Positions 47,391-56,784 of a stretch of DNA of 64,000 bases are shown here, one piece after another (within the stretch, counting starts at the first letter, position 1; the number at the start of each line of letters is the position of its first letter). The notes beneath the pieces are model-generated. The model did not search any database and was not told the DNA's origin. It saw nothing but the letters and a program-made list of their open reading frames with translations. The DNA comes from Thalassospira sp. HF15 (GTDB taxonomy: Bacteria; Pseudomonadota; Alphaproteobacteria; Rhodospirillales; Thalassospiraceae), in NCBI RefSeq assembly GCF_011806525.1, contig NZ_JAAVKI010000007.1, positions 186,001-250,000 on the forward strand, read 5' to 3'. Position numbers and translations under genes: made by a program.

Positions 47391-47945
47391 ATGCAAACAC
47401 CGATAACGTCCAACCTTGTTGTCCTTACCGGCGGCCCCGGTACGGGCAAAACCACATTAATCAATCACCTGAATGACCGGGGCTTTGACACCAGCCCCGA
47501 GGTGGCGCGTGCGATCATCGAAGAACAGCTTGAACGCGGCGGCACCGCCCTGCCGTGGGATGATAATGATGCCTATGCCGGTCTGATGTTCCGCCGTTCC
47601 ATCCGCGCCTGGCAGGAAGACATCCAGAACCATCCACGCACGGTTTTCTGTGATCGGGGCCTGCCCGATACATTGGCCCACCGCAGGCTTTCCGGCCTTC
47701 CGGAAAACCCCGATCTGATGCGCGCGATCAAGACCTATCGCTATCACAGGATCGCGTTTGTCCTGCCGCCCTGGTCGGAAATCTACAAAAACGATACGGC
47801 ACGAACACAAAGCTTCTCCGAGGCCGTCAGAACATATGTCGTGCTGTGCCGGACCTATCATGAATGCGGCTATGAACTGGTCGAAATCCGCAAAGGCTCG
47901 GTCGAACAGCGCGCTGCCCAGATCCTTGCCCGCCTAAAACTCTAA
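47391..47945 (+). CDS. AAA_28-type NTPase/kinase-like protein
   Basis: 184 residues. Walker A GGPGTGKTTL lies at about 14-23, near the N-terminus. FCDRGLPDTLAHRRLSGLP suggests a nucleoside-kinase-like lid and Walker B. The C-terminal Arg-rich SVEQRAAQILARLKL fits a small P-loop kinase. No substrate can be named. The ATG at 47391 follows GCGGAG; the frame extends upstream without similarity. A thermonuclease-like gene follows after 12 bp. Confidence 0.78.
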   Translation: MQTPITSNLVVLTGGPGTGKTTLINHLNDRGFDTSPEVARAIIEEQLERGGTALPWDDNDAYAGLMFRRSIRAWQEDIQNHPRTVFCDRGLPDTLAHRRLSGLPENPDLMRAIKTYRYHRIAFVLPPWSEIYKNDTARTQSFSEAVRTYVVLCRTYHECGYELVEIRKGSVEQRAAQILARLKL

Positions 47946-47957
47946 GAAAAATACCCC

Positions 47958-48434
47958 ATGATGATGCCAAAGAGCTCCACATCCCGATTTACCAAACGTG
48001 CCGTTATGGCGTGCACGGCGATAGCGACCATACTGACCAGCATTGCCGCCGACGCTGCCTGCTATGACTGGCCGCTGCGCGATTATCGTGGCAACTACGC
48101 CTATGACGGCGACACCATCTATGTCGCCCTGCCCGGCCTGCCTGCTGAAATCGCCAAGATGTCAGTGCGCGTGCGCGGTGTCGACACCCCGGAAATCCGC
48201 GGCAAATGTGAAAGCGAAAAGCAACTCGCCCAACAGGCCCGCGACTATGCCCGCCAACGCCTGAAATCCGCGCGTTCTGTTCAGTTCTGTGAACCGGAAT
48301 GGGGCCGGTATGGCGGGCGCGTAGTCGCATCCGTCCGCATTGATGGCAGCCCGCTTGACCTTGAATTGATCAATCAGGGGCTTGCGAGACCCTATGACGG
48401 CAAAACCAAACGCCAACCCTGGTGCCAAGGCTAA
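47958..48434 (+). CDS. Secreted thermonuclease (SNase)-family protein
   Basis: 158 residues. A signal peptide (VMACTAIATILTSIAADA) is followed by an SNase-like OB-fold: YDGDTIYVALPG, VRVRGVDTPEIRGKCESEK, with the Arg and Glu of the active site and an AQQARDYARQRL helix. Members are Ca-dependent nucleases or degenerate binding domains; the DGDT and R-G-x-D-T-P-E motifs here suggest activity. It acts in the periplasm or outside. Confidence 0.85.
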   Translation: MMMPKSSTSRFTKRAVMACTAIATILTSIAADAACYDWPLRDYRGNYAYDGDTIYVALPGLPAEIAKMSVRVRGVDTPEIRGKCESEKQLAQQARDYARQRLKSARSVQFCEPEWGRYGGRVVASVRIDGSPLDLELINQGLARPYDGKTKRQPWCQG

Positions 48435-48564
48435 GTGTCAGTGGTGACCCGCCGCACAGCCAGCCTCACTTCAACGTGAAGCCACTGGACAAGCGCAATA
48501 TTCCAACCATCTTTGGAAACAGGAAATTGCCAGACCGAAGACCAGAAAGGCGAGTTGACGAAAT

Positions 48565-49005
48565 ATGAGCAAATATCACAAAGACCCGGATGCCATCCGT
48601 GACCTGTCGCCCGAGCAGTATCATGTGACACAGGAAAGCGGCACCGAACCGCCGTTTCGAAATGATTTCTGGGATCACAAGGAAGACGGGCTTTATGTCG
48701 ATATCGTCTCGGGCGAGCCGCTTTTCACCTCACGCGACAAGTTCGATAGCGGCTGTGGGTGGCCAAGCTTTGTAAAGCCGGTCGAAACCGACAATGTTAT
48801 CGCCAAAGAAGACAACACCCACGGCATGCGCCGGATCGAAGTCCGATCCAAACATGGCGACAGCCATCTGGGCCACGTCTTTCCCGACGGCCCGCAAGAC
48901 CGTGGCGGGTTGCGATATTGCATCAATTCCGCGTCGCTTCGATTCATCCCGATCGAGGATTTAGAGGCCGAAGGATATGGCGATTACCGCCAGCTGTTCG
49001 AATAA
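48565..49005 (+). CDS. msrB: Peptide-methionine (R)-S-oxide reductase MsrB, zinc-less form
   Basis: 146 residues. The catalytic Cys is in [11 protein letters not shown] (about 128) and the substrate motifs CGWPSF and [11 protein letters not shown] are intact. The two CxxC zinc pairs of many MsrB proteins are missing: [11 protein letters not shown] and RSKHGDSH replace them. It repairs methionine R-sulfoxide in proteins. It lies 130 bp after the nuclease gene and ends just before a terminator. Confidence 0.95.
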   Translation: MSKYHKDPDAIRDLSPEQYHVTQESGTEPPFRNDFWDHKEDGLYVDIVSGEPLFTSRDKFDSGCGWPSFVKPVETDNVIAKEDNTHGMRRIEVRSKHGDSHLGHVFPDGPQDRGGLRYCINSASLRFIPIEDLEAEGYGDYRQLFE

Positions 49006-49012
49006 TCAGACA

Positions 49013-49041
49013 AAAAAGACCGGCATCTGGCCGGTCTTTTT
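49013..49041. terminator. Bidirectional terminator between msrB and the organophosphate operon
   Basis: AAAAAGACCGG / CCGGTCTTTTT perfect stem with a seven-base loop between convergent genes. Confidence 0.92.
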
Positions 49042-49067
49042 ATTTGTGTGAAGATTAGCCCGAAAGC

Positions 49068-49541
49068 CTAGAATTCACCCGGCGCACATTGCAAACAGGT
49101 CAGGCCCATATCGCGCCATTTATCAACCACCCGTCTGCGATCATCGACCACCAGCCACGGGTTAAAGCCATCCTCGATGATCTTGGCGAGCAGGTCTTCC
49201 TTGACCTCTTCATCGGTGCGGTGATCGGCATCCATGGGGCGCAGATACATGCCATCAAACGGGATGTCATGTGCACGCAGCCAGGATTCTGATCGGTGTT
49301 GCCAGCCCGCCGGGCGACCTGAACAGATCAGGATCGCATGGCCCGATGCATGCAGGATGCGCAGCAGGCGTTCGATATTTTCAATTGGCTTGGCGTGATC
49401 CATGGCGTCAAAGAACGCATCCCACTGCTTTTCCACACCATGAACCAGATGCCCCAAAGCATCGGCATCAAAATGCGCCAGTGTGCCATCCATATCAAAC
49501 ACGACTGCATCACGCGCATCACGGGCTTTGGGTTCGGTCAC
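49068..49541 (-). CDS. HAD-family phosphatase (polynucleotide 3'-phosphatase-like)
   Basis: 157 residues. HAD motif I is VVFDMDGTLAHFD (about 13-25), motif II is ILICSGRPAGWQ (about 72), and the C-terminal VVDDRRRVVDKWRDMG matches the DDR-x-x-V-x-x-W pattern of T4 Pnkp/PseT-type 3'-phosphatase domains. The size is right for that domain alone, without the kinase half. It is the last gene of the six-gene operon and overlaps the histidine phosphatase gene by four bases. Confidence 0.8.
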   Translation of the reverse strand: MTEPKARDARDAVVFDMDGTLAHFDADALGHLVHGVEKQWDAFFDAMDHAKPIENIERLLRILHASGHAILICSGRPAGWQHRSESWLRAHDIPFDGMYLRPMDADHRTDEEVKEDLLAKIIEDGFNPWLVVDDRRRVVDKWRDMGLTCLQCAPGEF

Positions 49542-50128
49542 GCAGAAATCTCCTTAATCAAACTATCGGTCAAATTTTCATAGTCCCAACCATCTTTGGT
49601 CGGGCGGAACAGGATCGGGGTGGCGTTGGGCACACGCGGGCCATCGGCCTCAAACCCGGTCATGTAAAGAATGCAGCGCGCCACCCCGGAATGGGCGACA
49701 ATCACCGTCAGGTCGTCACTGACCTCGGCCAGTGCCTGTTGCATGGCAAAGGAAACCCGCTGACACATGGCATCGAACCCTTCGCCATTTGGTGGGGTAT
49801 CAAAGCGCGGGCAAAGCTCGGAAATCGGACGCCCTTCCAGATCGCCCCAATGGCGTTCGCGCAGGCCATCAAGCACCTTGGCCTCGTAATCAGGCAGGAC
49901 CAGATTGGCCGTTGTGCGGGCACGGTCCTGCGGACTGACATAGACCGAATGCCATTTTGCCATCGCCATCAGCGGTGCAATCGCCACCGCCTGTTCGCGG
50001 CCGGTTTCGTTCAATGGCGGTTCATTGGACCCGGCAATGATGCCAGCCCGGTTGGCATCGGTTTCCCCGTGCCGGATGAAAACAAACGGCAATTTTGGAA
50101 AATCGAACTTTTCAGCGGCATAGATCAT
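49538..50128 (-). CDS. Histidine phosphatase family protein
   Basis: 196 residues of the phosphoglycerate mutase-like superfamily. The phosphohistidine is in FIRHGETDANRAG (about 17-29). ERHWGDLEGRP supplies a second conserved region, and the late catalytic His is in VIVAHSGVARCILY. Such enzymes remove phosphate from sugar phosphates, phosphoglycerates or other monoesters. It sits in a transporter operon with a second phosphatase and a metallo-hydrolase, so it probably dephosphorylates the imported compound. Confidence 0.88.
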   Translation of the reverse strand: MIYAAEKFDFPKLPFVFIRHGETDANRAGIIAGSNEPPLNETGREQAVAIAPLMAMAKWHSVYVSPQDRARTTANLVLPDYEAKVLDGLRERHWGDLEGRPISELCPRFDTPPNGEGFDAMCQRVSFAMQQALAEVSDDLTVIVAHSGVARCILYMTGFEADGPRVPNATPILFRPTKDGWDYENLTDSLIKEISA

Positions 50129-50153
50129 GACCGGACATTACCTTTATTGTGCA

Positions 50154-51242
50154 TTACAAATAGAACCGATCCGCAAGCTGTAGCCGCCCGTCAAACCCGT
50201 CGACAAGGCCAAAATCCTCTGGTCGGCTGGTAAAGAGTGGCACGACCTGCATGGCGTGGCACTGATTGGCAAGGTCAATCACGTGGCTTGCCAGCGGATG
50301 CACGTTCCAGCGCCGGAAATGGGCATGGCCCTTTTCAACCATTTTGCGCGCCTCAATCGGCATGAACCCGGTAAAGATCACATGCGCGCTTGATCCCATC
50401 CGACCAGATTCCTGCCACTGGTCAATCAGTTCGCGCGCCTTGCCGAATGTCGCACATGGCGCATGACACAGCAGCAACCGCGCATCGGGGTTGAAATGCT
50501 TTGCCTTGTCCTTGAGGCTGCGTAACTGGCGGATCGCGTCACTTGCAACATAATCCGATCCATGGGCATCAAGCACCTGTTTGACCTGCCCATAGCAGCG
50601 ATCATCCATCGACCAGTCTGTCAGGCCATGGCGTTCAAACAGCAACGCCATTTCAGCCGCCCGGCCACTGGGCGGCACGGGAAACAGGATTTGCCCATCC
50701 AGCTTGGTCATGGTGGTCAAAAGGCTATCAATACGGACCTGCTGGGTCAGTTGATCCATGCCGTAAGATGCGTCAAGCAGCACGGTGGCAGCATCGGGCG
50801 GCGTATCATAAAGGAAGTAATCGGATTCCTGACAAAAATCGCCGGAATAGAGCACCCCGCCGCCCAGTTCGAAATGCAACCACACCCCACCAAACGAATG
50901 GCCGGTACGCCCGGTGGTGACGGTGACCCCATCGACCTGAATTTCCCCATAGGGCGGCAAGGGGATGACATTGGCGCCCTTGGGAAGCGACTTTGCCGTA
51001 ACTTCGGTGCAATAGATCGGCAAACCGGCATCAACGATTTCGCCCGCAGCACCAATATGATCGATATGGTCATGGGTAATGAAAACAGCGTTAACTTTAT
51101 TCCGCCACGCCGGATCAAATCCCTGATCACTTTCGGGACCGACCCCACAATCAAGCAACCAGCGGCGGTTAAAGAATTCCAGCCTGAGACACGCAGGGCC
51201 TTTTTCACCAAGACCGGAAAGAACACGCATACGGGCAGACAT
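50154..51242 (-). CDS. Metallo-beta-lactamase-fold hydrolase
   Basis: 362 residues. The zinc motif THDHIDHIGAA (about 55-65) gives the H-x-H-x-D-H signature, with GHSFGGVWLHF, LYSGDF and later His positions completing the site. The C-terminal half (about 190-340) with FPVPPSGRAAEMALLFERHG and VIFTGFM resembles the inserted domain of beta-CASP nucleases and phosphodiesterases. The substrate may be a phosphodiester. Its start codon overlaps the ATPase stop by one base. Confidence 0.8.
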   Translation of the reverse strand: MSARMRVLSGLGEKGPACLRLEFFNRRWLLDCGVGPESDQGFDPAWRNKVNAVFITHDHIDHIGAAGEIVDAGLPIYCTEVTAKSLPKGANVIPLPPYGEIQVDGVTVTTGRTGHSFGGVWLHFELGGGVLYSGDFCQESDYFLYDTPPDAATVLLDASYGMDQLTQQVRIDSLLTTMTKLDGQILFPVPPSGRAAEMALLFERHGLTDWSMDDRCYGQVKQVLDAHGSDYVASDAIRQLRSLKDKAKHFNPDARLLLCHAPCATFGKARELIDQWQESGRMGSSAHVIFTGFMPIEARKMVEKGHAHFRRWNVHPLASHVIDLANQCHAMQVVPLFTSRPEDFGLVDGFDGRLQLADRFYL

Positions 51243-52324
51243 CAGGCGGCCTCACCCGACATGCGATCAAACACCCAGCCGTCATTGACCTTGAGACCAA
51301 CCTTTTCGCCGATGCGCGCCCGGCGGTTGGCATAGACCGGCAATGTCTGATCATCGCCAATACGGACAGAAAGCCTGAACCGCCCGCCAAGATAGACGCA
51401 ATCATCGACCTGCCCGCGCAAGGGTGCGTCATCGCTGACCCAGACGTCTTCGGGCCGCAGGCAAAGACCGACATTGGCATTCGTCATGCCATCGGCCAGT
51501 TTGGGGCAGATGCGTGCGATAATATTGCTTTCGCCCAGTTGTACCGAACAGGTGCCATTGTCACCCACCGCAATATCGCGCACCGGCAAAACCGCGCCTG
51601 CCCCGACAAAGCCCGCCACCATCAGATCGGCCGGTTCGCGGTACAGGGTTTCCGGGGCCGCCATCTGGCGAATATGGCCCTTGTCCATCACGGCAATCCG
51701 GTCGGCCATTGCCATGGCCTCGGACTGATCATGGGTGACGTAAATCATCGTCGCCCCGGTGCGGCGATGGAAATCCAGAAACGCCTGCTGCATGGTTTCG
51801 CGCAAATGCACATCAAGGTTGGCAAGCGGTTCATCGAGCAACACCGCCCGCGGTTCCATGACAAGACAGCGCGCCAGTGCCACGCGTTGACGCTGCCCAC
51901 CCGAGAGTTCCGACGGACTGCGATTGGCATAAGGACCAAGGGCAACGATATCAAGCGCCTCGGCGATCTTGCGATCCTGCTCCGTGCGGTTAAGCCCGCG
52001 CACTTCAAGCGGGTAGCCGACATTGCGGGCAACCGTCATATGCGGCCACAGGGCATAGGATTGAAACACGATGCCAAGATTGCGGTCCTCGGGACTGATC
52101 ATGATGCCATTTTCCGGGCTAGCCATGACCTGCCCGCCCAGTGAAATCTGCCCTTGATCAGGTTCTTCGAAGCCTGCCAGCAACCTTAGAAGGGTCGTCT
52201 TGCCACAGCCTGACGGGCCCAGCAGGGCAACAAATTCCCCATCGGCAATATCAAGCGACACCTGATTGACCGCCCGATAATCGCCAAAGCATTTGGTAAT
52301 GCGCGAAAGATTTATGTCTGCCAC
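51242..52324 (-). CDS. ABC transporter ATP-binding protein (FbpC/AfuC-like)
   Basis: 360 residues. Walker A GPSGCGKTTLLR (about 36), signature LSGGQRQRVALAR, Walker B AVLLDEPLANLD and switch MIYVTHDQSEA are intact. The C-terminal TOBE domain (about 280-350) is typical of the Fe3+/spermidine/maltose group. It overlaps the permease gene by 13 bp. Together with the next two genes it forms an importer. Confidence 0.92.
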   Translation of the reverse strand: MADINLSRITKCFGDYRAVNQVSLDIADGEFVALLGPSGCGKTTLLRLLAGFEEPDQGQISLGGQVMASPENGIMISPEDRNLGIVFQSYALWPHMTVARNVGYPLEVRGLNRTEQDRKIAEALDIVALGPYANRSPSELSGGQRQRVALARCLVMEPRAVLLDEPLANLDVHLRETMQQAFLDFHRRTGATMIYVTHDQSEAMAMADRIAVMDKGHIRQMAAPETLYREPADLMVAGFVGAGAVLPVRDIAVGDNGTCSVQLGESNIIARICPKLADGMTNANVGLCLRPEDVWVSDDAPLRGQVDDCVYLGGRFRLSVRIGDDQTLPVYANRRARIGEKVGLKVNDGWVFDRMSGEAA

Positions 52325-54048
52325 GGTACAACTCCTTTGGGCAAACGACGCGCGGCAAGCTGAAAGCAGCTCATCAGCGCGATCACCACCAGCACGACCA
52401 GAACCGCCACGGCCGAGGCCAGAACGGTGTCGCCGCTGTCATCAAGATTGAAAATCAGAACGCCCAACGTCTCGTTCCCGGCAGACCACAAAAGGGCCGA
52501 AACGGTCAGTTCGTTAAAGGCGGTCAGGAAAACCAAAAGCGCCCCGGCCGCAGCCGACGGGGCCGCAAGCGGCAACAACACATCGCGCAAGCGGCGAGAC
52601 AATCCTGCCCCGCAGGCCTGGGCGGCTTCTTCAAGGGCCGGGTCAAGCTGGGTAAAGCTGTTCATCACCGGGCGCAGCGCGATCACCAGAAAACGCGCAA
52701 GGTAGGCGACAAAAATGATCGCAAGCGTGCCATACAAACTGACATCAATCAGCGGAATGCGAATGAACAGCAAGATGCAGGCAATCGCCAACACCACACC
52801 GGGCAATGCATAAGGCACTTCGACCAGAAGGTTGATCAGCTTGGTCAGGTTGGAGGAACGCCGCACCATGACATAGGCCAACGGCAAGCACATCAGAACC
52901 AGCGTAATCGCCGCCCCCACTGACAAAACAAAGCTGTTTTGGAATGCGCGGATGGTCGATGGCTGTACGAACATGACTTCGCGAAATGCCTCGAACGTCG
53001 CGTTGGCAAATGTCAGCTTCACGCCAAAGGCCGGAACCAGTGCAGTTGCAAACAAAGCTAAAAGCGGAATGACCAGAATGGCCACCAACACCGCCCAAAG
53101 CGCTATTTCAATCGCACTCCGGCGCGCACCAAGTTTGACATCCAACGGACGCCCAACCATCCCCATCAGGCGATAGTCGCGTTTGGACAGCAAGCGGTGA
53201 TGTAGCGCGACCCCGCAAATCGCAATCGCCCCGATCAGCATCGCCAGCACGGATACCTCGCCCAGAACAGACGGGCCGAACCCGGCAAGCTTCTGATAAA
53301 TCAAGGTTGGCAGGGTCTGATAGCCTGCGGGGATGCCAAGCATCGCCGGAATACCAAAATTGCCAAGGGCGGTGACAAAGGCCATGGCGGTACCGGCAAT
53401 CAAACCGGGGCTTGTCAGCGGCAAAATGATCTGCCACCACAAACGCCCACCACGCGCCCCGGCCAAACGGGCCGCTTCGATCTGTTCGCGCGGCAACATG
53501 CGCAGATTTGCCCGCAAGGTCAGAAACACGATGGAGGCATGCTGAATGCCCAGTAAAAGGGCGATGCCCTCTGCCGAGTAAAGCGGCTGTGGCGATCCCA
53601 TCGGTGGGGCCATGCCAAGGGCGTTCAAAAGCGCACTGCTGGGCCCGGTCAATTGCACCCAACTAAGGGCCGTGATCTGTGGCGGGATCATCATCGGGAT
53701 CATGAAACAGAACACCAATGCCGCCTTGGCACGGATATCGGTCAGTGCGACCAGAAAGGCAAAAGAGCCGCCAATCAGAAGGGAAATAATCGTTCCCAGA
53801 CCGGCGGTGTAAAGACTGTTTGCCGTGGCACGCCAAGTTGATGAGTTGCCCAGCACGTCTTGAAAATGATCAAACGAAGGCACGCCACCGACCATCACAC
53901 CTTCAAAACCAAGGCGCAGGATCGGCAAAATTGAAATAATAAATACCGGCACCACCAACCAGATGAGCAACCGGTCCGAAGACCGGTTGCCATTTGGTTT
54001 GGCGATTATGCCAGGCAGAACGCCGCGAAGGCGACCTGTAGCCTGCAT
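52312..54048 (-). CDS. ABC transporter permease, double domain (FbpB/AfuB-like)
   Basis: 578 residues with about twelve transmembrane segments in two homologous halves. EAA-type loops read EAARLAGARGGRLWWQIILPL (first half) and EEAAQACGAGLSRRLRDVLLPL (second). Fused two-domain permeases are the rule in the Fe3+ and sugar-phosphate importer family. The start overlaps the binding-protein stop by one base. Confidence 0.9.
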   Translation of the reverse strand: MQATGRLRGVLPGIIAKPNGNRSSDRLLIWLVVPVFIISILPILRLGFEGVMVGGVPSFDHFQDVLGNSSTWRATANSLYTAGLGTIISLLIGGSFAFLVALTDIRAKAALVFCFMIPMMIPPQITALSWVQLTGPSSALLNALGMAPPMGSPQPLYSAEGIALLLGIQHASIVFLTLRANLRMLPREQIEAARLAGARGGRLWWQIILPLTSPGLIAGTAMAFVTALGNFGIPAMLGIPAGYQTLPTLIYQKLAGFGPSVLGEVSVLAMLIGAIAICGVALHHRLLSKRDYRLMGMVGRPLDVKLGARRSAIEIALWAVLVAILVIPLLALFATALVPAFGVKLTFANATFEAFREVMFVQPSTIRAFQNSFVLSVGAAITLVLMCLPLAYVMVRRSSNLTKLINLLVEVPYALPGVVLAIACILLFIRIPLIDVSLYGTLAIIFVAYLARFLVIALRPVMNSFTQLDPALEEAAQACGAGLSRRLRDVLLPLAAPSAAAGALLVFLTAFNELTVSALLWSAGNETLGVLIFNLDDSGDTVLASAVAVLVVLVVIALMSCFQLAARRLPKGVVPWQT

Positions 54049-55025
54049 TATTCAGCCCCAAACATGTCTGCAAATTTTTCTTTGTTGGCTTCGGCCTGTT
54101 CCAGCGCAATCGCCGGGTTGAAGTCCATCAGCTTGATGTCGCTACGCGCCGGGAAACCAGCCGGAAGATCCGTACCATTGCGCGCCGGGATGTAGCCCAT
54201 ATCCAGAACCAGTTCCTGACCGTCTTCGGACAGAAGGAAGTCAACGAACTTGTGCGCGGCATCAACGTTCTTGGCGTTTTTCATGATCGCGACCGGCTCG
54301 GTCACATAGGTCACGCCTTCTTCCGGGAAGACGAAATCAACCGGCGAACCTTTGGCCTTGCCACGGATGGCAAGGAAGTCGACAACCACGCCATAGGGCT
54401 TCTCACCCGATGCAACCGCCTTGAAGGTACCGCCATTGCCACCTTTGGCGCGCGCATCGTTGGCCGCCAGTGCCTGATAGTAATCCCAGCCAAGATCCTT
54501 GTTCTCGGTCAGGGTGGACAGATGAATAAGCGCTGCACCGGAATATAGCGGGCTTGGCATCGCGATCTGGTTTTTGACCGCCGGATCGGCAAGGTCTTTC
54601 CAGGATGTCGGGGCTTTGACGGCGGTGTTGTATACAATGCCGCTGGTGATCAGCTTGGTCGAATAGTAATAGCCTTCACCGTCATAAAGGCCGTCTTCAT
54701 AGGCGCTGGCCTCAGATGACTTGTAGGCCTGAAGCTGACCATCCTGCTTAAGACCTTCAAGGGTCACCATATCGGCAATCAAAAGAACATCCGGGCGCGG
54801 ATCACCTGCGGCAATTTCCGCACGCAGTTTGGCCATCAGTTTGGTGGTGCCATCACGGACCCACTCAACTTCAACATCCGGGTTGGCAGCCATAAAGGCA
54901 TCGACAGTGGTCTGGGCATCCTTGGTCGGCTGGCTGGTATAAAGAACCAGCTTTTCAGCAGCCTGACCCACAACCGGCAGCATCATCGCGGCTGAGGCAA
55001 CCGCAGCAAGAAGAACGTTACGCAT
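54048..55025 (-). CDS. ABC substrate-binding protein (FbpA/AfuA-like)
   Basis: 325 residues with a signal peptide (LLAAVASAAMMLPVVGQAAE). The mature N-terminus KLVLYTSQPTKDAQTTVDAF is typical of the FbpA/AfuA/PhnS-like class. I do not see the tandem tyrosines near the C-terminus that bind Fe3+ in FbpA; instead it ends in LDMGYIPARNGTDLP. Members of this class also bind hexose phosphates or phosphonates. With phosphatases in the operon, a phosphorylated organic ligand is more likely than iron. Start at 55025 with AGGGA eight bases upstream. Confidence 0.85.
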   Translation of the reverse strand: MRNVLLAAVASAAMMLPVVGQAAEKLVLYTSQPTKDAQTTVDAFMAANPDVEVEWVRDGTTKLMAKLRAEIAAGDPRPDVLLIADMVTLEGLKQDGQLQAYKSSEASAYEDGLYDGEGYYYSTKLITSGIVYNTAVKAPTSWKDLADPAVKNQIAMPSPLYSGAALIHLSTLTENKDLGWDYYQALAANDARAKGGNGGTFKAVASGEKPYGVVVDFLAIRGKAKGSPVDFVFPEEGVTYVTEPVAIMKNAKNVDAAHKFVDFLLSEDGQELVLDMGYIPARNGTDLPAGFPARSDIKLMDFNPAIALEQAEANKEKFADMFGAE

Positions 55026-55057
55026 GATCGGCATCCCTTAGAAGATCGGAAAGAAGG

Positions 55058-55219
55058 TTTCGTTCGAAAATGTTTCGATCCGGAAGCTATCGGGATTTCG
55101 ATTTCAGTTGTGTGACAACACCAAGAATTAAATGTTTCAATAGGAAAACCGGGCTATGCAGCGGCGTTTGTCGCTGTTTATAAGTATGCTATAAGCGAAA
55201 TAACAACTTTCGAACGAAA
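55058..55219. promoter_or_regulatory. Paired 12-bp motifs, candidate DeoR operators
   Basis: TTTCGTTCGAAA at 55058-55069 and its exact reverse complement TTTCGAACGAAA at 55208-55219 lie just upstream of the transporter start and of the regulator start. DeoR/GlpR proteins often bind TTCG-containing repeats, and binding at both sites could close a repression loop over the divergent promoters. Confidence 0.65.
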
Positions 55220-55227
55220 GCACAGCT

Positions 55228-56010
55228 GTGTCCAACAACCCCGATCCCGTGCCCCTTGATCGCCGACGTGACCGCATCGTCGCCCTTGTCAAATCGACCG
55301 GCTTTATGGCGGTCGAGGAACTGGCACGCCGGTTCAACGTCTCGGTCCAGACGATCCGCACCGATTTGCGCGATTTGCATGAACAGGGCCGCGTGTTTCG
55401 CCGTCACGGCCTTGCCGGTCCGGCCCCGGATCCGGATAACTCGGCCTATGAAAAACGCGAAGTCTGGAACCGGACGGGCAAAATGGCGATTGCCGCCAAG
55501 GTCGCCGACCTGATCCCGGAGGGCTGCACAATCGCGATTGGCACCGGCACGACGGCCGAGCTCGCTGCCCAGCATCTGGCATCGCATCGCAACTTAACAG
55601 TGTTAACCAACAATCTGCATGTGGTGATGACCCTGCAAAATGCGCCGAATGTCACGCTAAGGCTTGCAGGCGGCACGGTGCGCACCCGTGACCTGGACAT
55701 CATCGGCGCGGACAGCGCGGACTTCTTTGGCAGCATGCGCGCTGACTTCGGGATTGTCAGTGTTGGCGGGATGTCTGATGATGGCGATCTTCTCGACTTC
55801 AACATGGATGAAGTCCGCGCAAGGCGTGCGCTCGTATCGTGCTGCGACCACGCGATCCTGATGATCGACGAGAAAAAGGTTGGTCGCAAGGCGCTCTGTC
55901 GCGACGGCCACGCCAGTGATTTCCAAACTGTGCTGCTCAACACCGCCCCAAGCGACGCCCTGCAACGCGCACTCGTCAAGGCGCGCAGTCAGATTGTTGT
56001 CGTGTCGTGA
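55228..56010 (+). CDS. DeoR/GlpR-family transcriptional regulator
   Basis: 260 residues from a GTG start. The N-terminal HTH (about 12-65) includes FMAVEELARRFNVSVQTIRTDLRDLHEQG. The C-terminal sensor domain has IPEGCTIAIGTGTTAELAA, which binds phosphorylated sugars in this family. It is divergent from the six-gene importer-phosphatase operon, its probable target; a phosphorylated effector fits the predicted substrate. Confidence 0.93.
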   Translation: MSNNPDPVPLDRRRDRIVALVKSTGFMAVEELARRFNVSVQTIRTDLRDLHEQGRVFRRHGLAGPAPDPDNSAYEKREVWNRTGKMAIAAKVADLIPEGCTIAIGTGTTAELAAQHLASHRNLTVLTNNLHVVMTLQNAPNVTLRLAGGTVRTRDLDIIGADSADFFGSMRADFGIVSVGGMSDDGDLLDFNMDEVRARRALVSCCDHAILMIDEKKVGRKALCRDGHASDFQTVLLNTAPSDALQRALVKARSQIVVVS

Positions 56011-56784
56011 TCAGCAAACGAGTGTCGCGTCTTCGTTGACAGACAGATCAGCCTCGACATGCAGGGTATGGTTGGGCGCAACGGCAATCCAGCTGTCGCT
56101 TTCGGCATCAAGGGGCTCTGAGACGACGATGACGTGATCATCGCGTTTGCGCCAATACAGTGATGGCGGCTTGTCATCGCTGGCATGGCGGATGGCACAG
56201 ACGCTTTTGCCGTTTGACAGGCAGGCGGTGAAGCGGAACGGTGCCCTTGCATCGCGCAGCTTCATTTCGTTTTCGACCACTTCAATCGTGCGACGAATGG
56301 CGCGATGCGGGTCATCACGCAGTCCAAGGGTCAGCATCAGGCAAAAGATCAGCTCGCTATCGGTTGATCCCTGCCGACCTTCATAAAACTCATCCTCGAT
56401 CATCATTTCAAGCGACCGGCGGACCAGCGGGTAGTCACCAATCTGGCCGTTATGCATGAACAGGTTCTGGCCATGGGAAAACGGGTGGCAGTTGGTACGA
56501 CTGGTGTGCGTCCCGGTGGAGGCCCGCACATGGGCAAAGAAAAGACCGGATTTGATGTGATGGGCCAGCGATCGCAGGTTCGGATCATTCCAGGCCGGCA
56601 GGATTTCACGATAGAGCCCCGGTGTCGGGCGTTCGTCGTACCAGCCGATGCCAAAGCCGTCGCCGTTGGTTGGCGTTTTGGCCTGTTCGGCATGCAGGCT
56701 TTGTTCGACCAGTGAATGGCGCGGCTCAAAGACCAGCTTTTCCAGATAAACCGGATCCCCGATATAGCTTAGCCAACGACACAT
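56011..56784 (-). CDS. Class II glutamine amidotransferase
   Basis: 257 residues. The start is fixed by the predicted N-terminal nucleophile C2 in MCRWLSYIGDPVYLE; the longer open frame has no role. FAHVRASTGTHTSRTNCHPF and FMHNGQIGDY supply the glutamine-binding loop. It resembles stand-alone YafJ/EgtC-type amidohydrolases. No ergothioneine genes are adjacent, so the substrate is open. It is convergent with the DeoR gene. Confidence 0.9.
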   Translation of the reverse strand: MCRWLSYIGDPVYLEKLVFEPRHSLVEQSLHAEQAKTPTNGDGFGIGWYDERPTPGLYREILPAWNDPNLRSLAHHIKSGLFFAHVRASTGTHTSRTNCHPFSHGQNLFMHNGQIGDYPLVRRSLEMMIEDEFYEGRQGSTDSELIFCLMLTLGLRDDPHRAIRRTIEVVENEMKLRDARAPFRFTACLSNGKSVCAIRHASDDKPPSLYWRKRDDHVIVVSEPLDAESDSWIAVAPNHTLHVEADLSVNEDATLVC

